From positions 137,752,841-137,816,840 of the forward strand of contig NC_133932.1 in assembly GCF_031877795.1 (NCBI RefSeq): a stretch of DNA of 64,000 nucleotides, given 5' to 3'. The notes under the pieces were generated by a model, which worked only from the letters and a program-made list of their open reading frames with translations, did no database searches and was not told the origin of the DNA. The stretch is from Strix aluco. Its lineage: Eukaryota; Chordata; Aves; Strigiformes; Strigidae. Shown here piece after piece: positions 61,601 to 64,000 of this stretch. Positions within the stretch are counted from its first letter, which is position 1. Every line of letters starts with the position of its first letter. Position numbers and translations under genes: made by a program.

Positions 61601-62925
61601 ACCTGGTCAGGATGTGGTCGGTGCCGAACTCAGCAGCAGCCTGCTCTGAAAGCACCATAACTTACACAGCTTTTCCTGACTGCGACTGGCTGGTTACTAG
61701 CCTGAACATGAAAGCCAAGGAGAATTTCTGAAAATGCAATTTTTTTCCGTAGGAGGGAAAGGGAAAATAAAAAAGACCATAAACAGAAGAGGTACCGGCG
61801 CACTGCGGTGGAGGTTCGGAGCAGATTGGGGTTTTACAGCAAACAGGCAGAGCCTGATGTTATTACCAAGGAGAATTATCGAATTTAGCTGTGGCTCACT
61901 GCCTGAGGCACTCTGCTTTCAACACAAAGACATTTCAAATTGTTTCTCTGCCGTAACAATAAACTAAGGGAAAATATAACTGCAGGTTAAATGAATGCCT
62001 CTCTGCCCCTAACAGGGATCTCTCCTTTCAGGATCCAGGTTTAACCCTTTGTACCCTCTAGGCCTAACTCCAAGAGGTGCAGAGCACCCCTTGCTCTGAC
62101 TGCTCTGGCCTGAATTTCACGCCACATAACGACTTACTTATCATGCAAGTGTTTTTTAATTGGCTTAGAGCCTTTTACTGTATGGCTTTAATTTTGTAGG
62201 GAACCTCCTGGGTCTGAAATTTGGGTCTCAGGTGACACTGCCTGGAGGTTGGGGGTTGGTGGCCGCAGAAATGCACAAGGGACCCCCAGGGCACAGCAGG
62301 AGATGTTCACACATCCCTGTCCCTACCTCCCTGAAAAGGGATTCACCAGCACACACTCGGTCCTAAAGCCAGTCCAGTGTCATAGGTTGGGGGGGGGATT
62401 CAGAGCTGAGTGAGGTGAAGAGATGAGAGGCACGAGGTCAGGCCTAAGAGCCAGGAAAAGCTTCAGGGAAAAGCTAAAGATGTAATTAAACAGCTTCTGA
62501 GTTATCCCTCAGCACAAGAACTCAGGCAAAAGCAATCCAGAAATAGGCAAAAGCAGCTTTTTTATTCCTGACGAGCTGTCTCCAAGACACTCTCATTTCA
62601 GGCAGCGTTTTTCCTGCCTGTAACCGAGTTGGTGTTTGCTCTCAGCCCTCCCCCTCGCTGTGGTTTTCATCTGCTCAGCACAAGAAGGGCACAGGCCCCT
62701 GCCCCCTCTGCTCTGGGCTGGAGGGGACACCGAGGGGGACAGCTCGGGTGAGGGACATGGGGGATGCATCACTTCCCGGGGCCCAGAGGGGAAGAGTGAC
62801 AGAGCAGGGGAGCCAGGTGGGGTTTTCCAGCTGCGAGCAGCTGTGTGATGAGCCTCCACCACAGCACGGTGGACCGTGCCGCACCGCTGCAGCACCGCTG
62901 CTCCCAGCGCAGGGCTCTGCCTTGT
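58671..62925. other. Upstream flank of rho (expected locus control region)
   Basis: No gene was recognised. In chicken the locus control hypersensitive sites lie upstream of rho. Paired GATA motifs are present at 60234-60238 and 60268-60273, and a further TGATAAG at about 60667, within a stretch that looks unique and not repeat-derived. Confidence 0.4.
60225..60300 (+). promoter_or_regulatory. Candidate paired-GATA element upstream of rho
   Basis: CTGATAA (GATAA at 60234-60238) and AGATAA (60268-60273) lie 34 bases apart, 1.7 kb upstream of the rho start codon. Spacing and position suit an erythroid hypersensitive site. No TGAGTCA site was seen nearby, so this is weak. Confidence 0.3.
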
Positions 62926-63342
62926 TTCACAGAATCCCAGAATGATCTCGGTTGGAAAAGCCCTTGAAGCTCCTCCAGTCCAACCATGAACCTCACCCTG
63001 ACCGTTCCCAACTCCACCAGATCCCTCAGCGCTGGGTCAGCCCGACTCTTCAACCCCTCCAGGGATGGGGACTCCCCCCCTGCCCTGGGCAGCCCATTCC
63101 AACGCCCAACAACCCCTTCTGCAAAGAAATCCTTCCTAAGAGCCAGTCTGACCCTGCCCTGGCGCAGCTTGAGGCCATTCCCTCTTGGCCTGCCGCTGGT
63201 TCCTTGGCTCAAGAGACTCATCCCCCCTCTCTGCACCCTCCTCTCAGGGAGTTGGAGAGGGCCATGAGGTCTCCCCTCAGCCTTCTCTTCTCCAGACTAA
63301 ACCCCCCCAGTTCCCTCAGCCGCTCCCCATAAGGAGGATTCC
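62926..63342 (-). mobile_element. CR1 LINE 3' copy
   Basis: Antisense CR1: 'cacagaatcccagaatgatc', 'tcggttggaaaagcccttga', 'gggcagcccattccaacgcc', 'cctgccctggcgcagcttga', 'ggagagggccatgaggtctc', ending near 'ccgctccccataaggaggat'. About 415 bases are kept; this is a different subfamily from the 25800 type. Confidence 0.93.
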
Positions 63343-64000
63343 CTAGGCTCGGGCCGATGTGGCATCCCCAGCCCCAGCAATGTCGCACGACACTCAGCTA
63401 TCGGCCTGACAGCGGGGGGTGGGGACCCCACCACCCTCACCGTGCCCCGCTCCCCCTCTATCGCCCACGGGCAGCCCATCACCGCCCACACCCTGTGAGC
63501 CCCGTGCCAGATAGCTCCTCACCACCCTCACTGCAACCCGAGATAAAAGCCAGCGCCCAGCCATGCTCAAGATGTGACAGCCTGTTTTCTGCCCCTGGAT
63601 TTAGCAGAAATGGGGTGCATCATTAGTGGGGCTGGGGTCCAGCTCTGCTGCCTGCTGGCGTATGGACAGGCATGCCTCCATCCTCACATCAGCCCTAGTA
63701 TCTATGGGGTACACTGAATTTTCCGATCATCTTTTCTCCTAGGGCAAGTGCGAGGTGTTACAGCACAGGATTCCAGACCTCCCCCCGACCTGGTGCCCAG
63801 AGGCAGCGCTCACAGCAGAGCAAAGTGTGCACCAACACAGCTGGTCAGGAGGATGGGAACTGACTCCCAGTCAGTGGTCTCTCCACTCTGCCCCTCTAGA
63901 GATGTGGGGATCCCCAAATGTGTGTTCCCCAAGGCCCCTGGGCTCTGCCAGAGCAGGAGGTGAGCAGAGGACAAAGGGATGGAAAATCAGACCCACAGCA
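63343..64000. other. Intergenic, no gene seen
   Basis: No gene was recognised up to the end of the window. Confidence 0.4.

Overview
The window is bird nuclear DNA. It holds the beta-globin gene cluster, set inside an array of class I (fish-like) olfactory receptor genes, and it is peppered with chicken-repeat-1 (CR1) LINE copies. The globins match the known avian layout, and two solo LTRs of a type I associate with neoavian birds suggest a non-galliform species; the species itself is not identified.

Layout. At 1-10.5 kb no gene is seen, only old and young CR1 pieces, an AT-rich microsatellite and a pure (TTCCC)n array. At 10.5-33.4 kb lies the olfactory receptor array: three intact intronless receptors on the + strand (OR51-type at 10584, an OR51E2 relative at 17140, OR52-type at 22508), a broken OR51-type copy split by a CR1 at 28412-29530, and a broken OR51-type copy on the - strand at 32389-33325. 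A strongly decayed receptor remnant lies at about 39.2-40.1 kb. At 41.3-58.7 kb lies the beta-globin cluster, all on the - strand, in the order 5'-rho (58520-56930), beta-H (51389-50093), beta-A (48125-46641), epsilon (43116-41421)-3'. At 58.7-64 kb is the upstream flank of rho, where a locus control region would be expected.

All four globin genes are intact, with three exons (92, 223 and 129 coding bases), GT-AG introns, a CCAAT box, a TATA-like box and an AATAAA signal. Their products would be 146-residue beta-type chains that pair with alpha-type chains as haemoglobin in red cells: rho and epsilon embryonic, beta-A adult, beta-H minor. Just downstream of beta-A, between it and epsilon, is a cluster of GATA, CACCC and TGAGTCA motifs at the place where the chicken beta-A/epsilon enhancer lies.

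The most interesting signals are these: rho and epsilon are nearly identical from promoter to the end of exon 2 but differ in exon 3, as expected from gene conversion; the first intron of beta-A has been drawn into the same homogenisation; the phosphate-binding residues are complete only in beta-A; and the TATA boxes differ between genes, with a GATAAAAG form at rho. I found no undescribed gene system.
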